Assembly: GCA_002418685.1 (NCBI GenBank)
Contig: DIEP01000069.1
Span: forward strand, 1 to 14,890
DNA length: 14,890 bases
From: Ignavibacteria bacterium UBA5771
GTDB lineage: Bacteria > Bacteroidota > Ignavibacteria > Kapaibacteriales > UBA2268
Reading direction: 5' to 3'
Shown: piece by piece, positions 13,859 through 14,890 of the stretch
Numbering within the stretch: position 1 is the first letter of the stretch
Layout: the number at the start of each line of letters is the position of its first letter
Translations under genes and position numbers: made by a program
The notes under the pieces: generated by a model
The model's database searches: none
The model's input: only the letters and a program-made list of their open reading frames with translations
What the model was told of the DNA's origin: nothing

Positions 13859-14605
13859 ATGCCAAACAAAATTGAAATAGAAAAACCAAATATTTTTCCC
13901 GATGAAGTAATTTCAGGAATAACATTGAGAAATTTAGAAAATTTCCCTCCCTATGGCTTTTCAATTAGCAAAGGAAAGATTTATTCCCCAGAAGAAATTG
14001 AGAATTATAGGAAATTGCTTGCAAATGAAATTGGGATAGAATTTCAAAATTTGATATTCACTCACCAAACCCATACCGATAGAATTGCTATTATTTCAGA
14101 TAATCAAAAAAATAACATTGAATCTGACGGGTTAATCACAAACAAAGCTGGATTTGGGATCGTGATTTCGCTTGCTGATTGCTGTGGAATTGCTTTATAT
14201 GACAGAAAGAAGAAAATAATTGCCGCAGTCCATTCGGGTTGGAGAGGAACAAATCTGCATATCACAAGCAAAGCAATTGGAATGATGATTGAGCAATTCC
14301 ATTCTGAGCCGCAGGATATATTAGCTTACATTAGTCCTTGTGCAGGAAGCGAAGATTATGAAGTGGGAAATGATGTTGCAGTATATTTTCCAAAATATAT
14401 TAGAAAAATATCGGAAAAGAAATATTTATTAGATTTAAAGCAAGCAATTCTTGAAGAAATTATCACAAGTGGCATTCCAAATGAAAATATTGAAATTTCA
14501 GGCAAATCAACAATCAGCAATAACTCTTATCATTCGTTTAGAAGAGATAAAGATAATTCGGGTAGAATGGGATTATTCATTGCATTGAAAGCAACGTCAA
14601 GCTAA
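13859..14605 (+). CDS. pgeF: PgeF/YfiH family protein (peptidoglycan editing factor)
   Basis: Cytoplasmic member of the PgeF/YfiH/LACC1 family. Characterised proteins act as purine nucleoside phosphorylases or adenosine deaminases with a zinc-type site, and the E. coli protein is reported to help remove wrong amino acids from peptidoglycan precursors. At 248 residues the length fits the family (about 240-260). The catalytic set is visible as H72 in HQTHTDRI, C108 in LADCC, and H125 in AAVHSGWRGT, followed by ISPCAGSEDYEVG and the C-terminal SFRRDKDNSGRMG. The start is ATG at 13859, 50 bases from the divergent YchF-like start; the ribosome binding site is weak (AGAG). It is the rightmost gene and appears monocistronic in this window. 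Confidence 0.93.
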   Translation: MPNKIEIEKPNIFPDEVISGITLRNLENFPPYGFSISKGKIYSPEEIENYRKLLANEIGIEFQNLIFTHQTHTDRIAIISDNQKNNIESDGLITNKAGFGIVISLADCCGIALYDRKKKIIAAVHSGWRGTNLHITSKAIGMMIEQFHSEPQDILAYISPCAGSEDYEVGNDVAVYFPKYIRKISEKKYLLDLKQAILEEIITSGIPNENIEISGKSTISNNSYHSFRRDKDNSGRMGLFIALKATSS

Positions 14606-14635
14606 AATTATGGGGTTGTTTAATAAGTCCAATTT

Positions 14636-14664
14636 CCGTTATTGCGAACATAAAAGCAATCTCG
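14636..14664 (+). repeat. Degenerate interspersed-repeat-like segment (right copy)
   Basis: The blocks CCGTTATTGCGAA (14636-14648) and AAAGCAATCTCG (14653-14664) resemble the two halves of the widespread intergenic repeat containing CATTGCGA and AAGCAATCTC. The reverse complement lines up with 713-750 (AGATTG, TTCG, then AAT-ACGG). It is decayed, and the identification is from memory and by eye. Confidence 0.35.
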
Positions 14665-14778
14665 TTTCCTTTTTCCATTTATCATGCGTTATTTGGGCAG
14701 GGTTATAACGTCCCGACGGGTTTGCCATTATTACAATTGCACTGGTGGGGACATCCTGCAACCAAGAACATCACCATT

Positions 14779-14810
14779 GTAAGGGTTCAAGATTTGATTT
14801 GAACCCCTAC
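14779..14810. repeat. Hairpin (REP-like inverted repeat) in the intergenic region
   Basis: GTAAGGGTTCAA (14779-14790) pairs with TTGAACCCCTAC (14799-14810), eleven of twelve bases, across an 8-base loop. No T-run follows on either strand, so it is not a standard terminator. The GTAGGGGTTCAA-like arms suggest a dispersed palindromic element rather than a gene-specific signal. Confidence 0.55.
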
Positions 14811-14890
14811 ACATCGTGAAAAGCAATAGATTAAGATCTTATTTTATATTTTCATTACTTTTATTACTTTCTTCTGAGTTCCGTAATTTA

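Larger units (their letters stand above)
14606..14890. other. Intergenic region with repeat debris
   Basis: After pgeF there is no convincing gene to the window end. The stretch holds a decayed interspersed-repeat-like block (14636-14664), short blocks shared with the 660-750 region (ACGTCCC at 14708-14714 and GGGGACATCCTG at 14747-14758), and a hairpin (14779-14810). On the minus strand, the last 50 bases could be the end of a neighbouring gene, but the open stretch is too short to judge. Confidence 0.5.

Noticed and set aside
14779..14810. tRNA T-arm resemblance (GGTTCAA in the hairpin)
   Set aside because: No acceptor, D or anticodon arm can be built around it, and the stem is too long for a T-arm.
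14839..14889. Possible 3' end of a minus-strand gene entering from the right edge (a Ser/Asn/Glu/Lys-rich tail before TAA)
   Set aside because: Only 16 open codons are visible before the window ends, and a second frame is nearly as long. The sequence beyond 14890 would be needed.

Overview
This is an AT-rich (by eye about one third GC), densely packed bacterial chromosome segment. It looks like a member of the Bacteroidota/Chlorobiota/Ignavibacteriota (FCB) assemblage. The reasons are a DUF3098 small membrane protein beside era, a serine-palmitoyltransferase-like enzyme, an MGMT-like protein of the 'xPxHRVVN...GKxHF' type, a glutamine-cyclotransferase lipoprotein, and mostly weak Shine-Dalgarno signals. 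A more exact placement (an Ignavibacteria or Kapabacteria-like lineage) is only a guess. I see no tRNA, rRNA, CRISPR array, prophage or intact insertion sequence. Most genes are housekeeping or broadly conserved.

Layout. Positions 1-764 hold no convincing gene but contain a GC-richer patch with an inverted repeat and a decayed interspersed repeat. Positions 765-4644 form a tight minus-strand operon, read from right to left: PduO-type cobalamin adenosyltransferase, HD-GYP phosphodiesterase, DNA polymerase III delta subunit (holA), and a sodium:solute symporter. Genes overlap or nearly touch throughout. Divergent from it, 4702-5514 encodes a YmdB-type metallophosphoesterase. Next come a strong minus-strand terminator hairpin (5669-5715) and a minus-strand pair (5743-7266): an alpha-oxoamine synthase of serine-palmitoyltransferase type and an MGMT/alkyltransferase-like protein whose catalytic Cys is replaced by Phe. 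A plus-strand flavodoxin-fold protein (7372-8106) overlaps tail to tail with a minus-strand response regulator carrying a degenerate HD-GYP-like domain (8095-9315). A plus-strand cluster follows (9423-11809): a multipass acyltransferase-like membrane protein, a DUF3098 protein, and the Era GTPase. Facing it are two minus-strand genes, a glutaminyl-peptide cyclotransferase lipoprotein and a divergent YchF-type NTPase. The last gene, 13859-14605, is the multicopper-oxidase-like/purine nucleoside phosphorylase protein PgeF. The final 285 bases are intergenic, with repeat debris and a hairpin.

How the genes relate. The clearest thread is cyclic-di-nucleotide-type signalling. An HD-GYP enzyme with intact metal residues and a response regulator whose HD-GYP-like half has lost them lie about 4 kb apart, and both end in a similar C-terminal module. 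Other themes are ribosome-associated GTPases (Era, YchF-like), nucleotide metabolism or repair (HolA, MGMT-like, PgeF) and the cell envelope (SPT-like enzyme, acyltransferase-like protein, lipoprotein cyclotransferase). I did not find a clearly new multi-gene system. The items most worth a second look are the inactive-looking HD-GYP regulator, the Cys-to-Phe MGMT relative, the non-canonical P-loop in the YchF-like protein, and the repeat debris at both ends.
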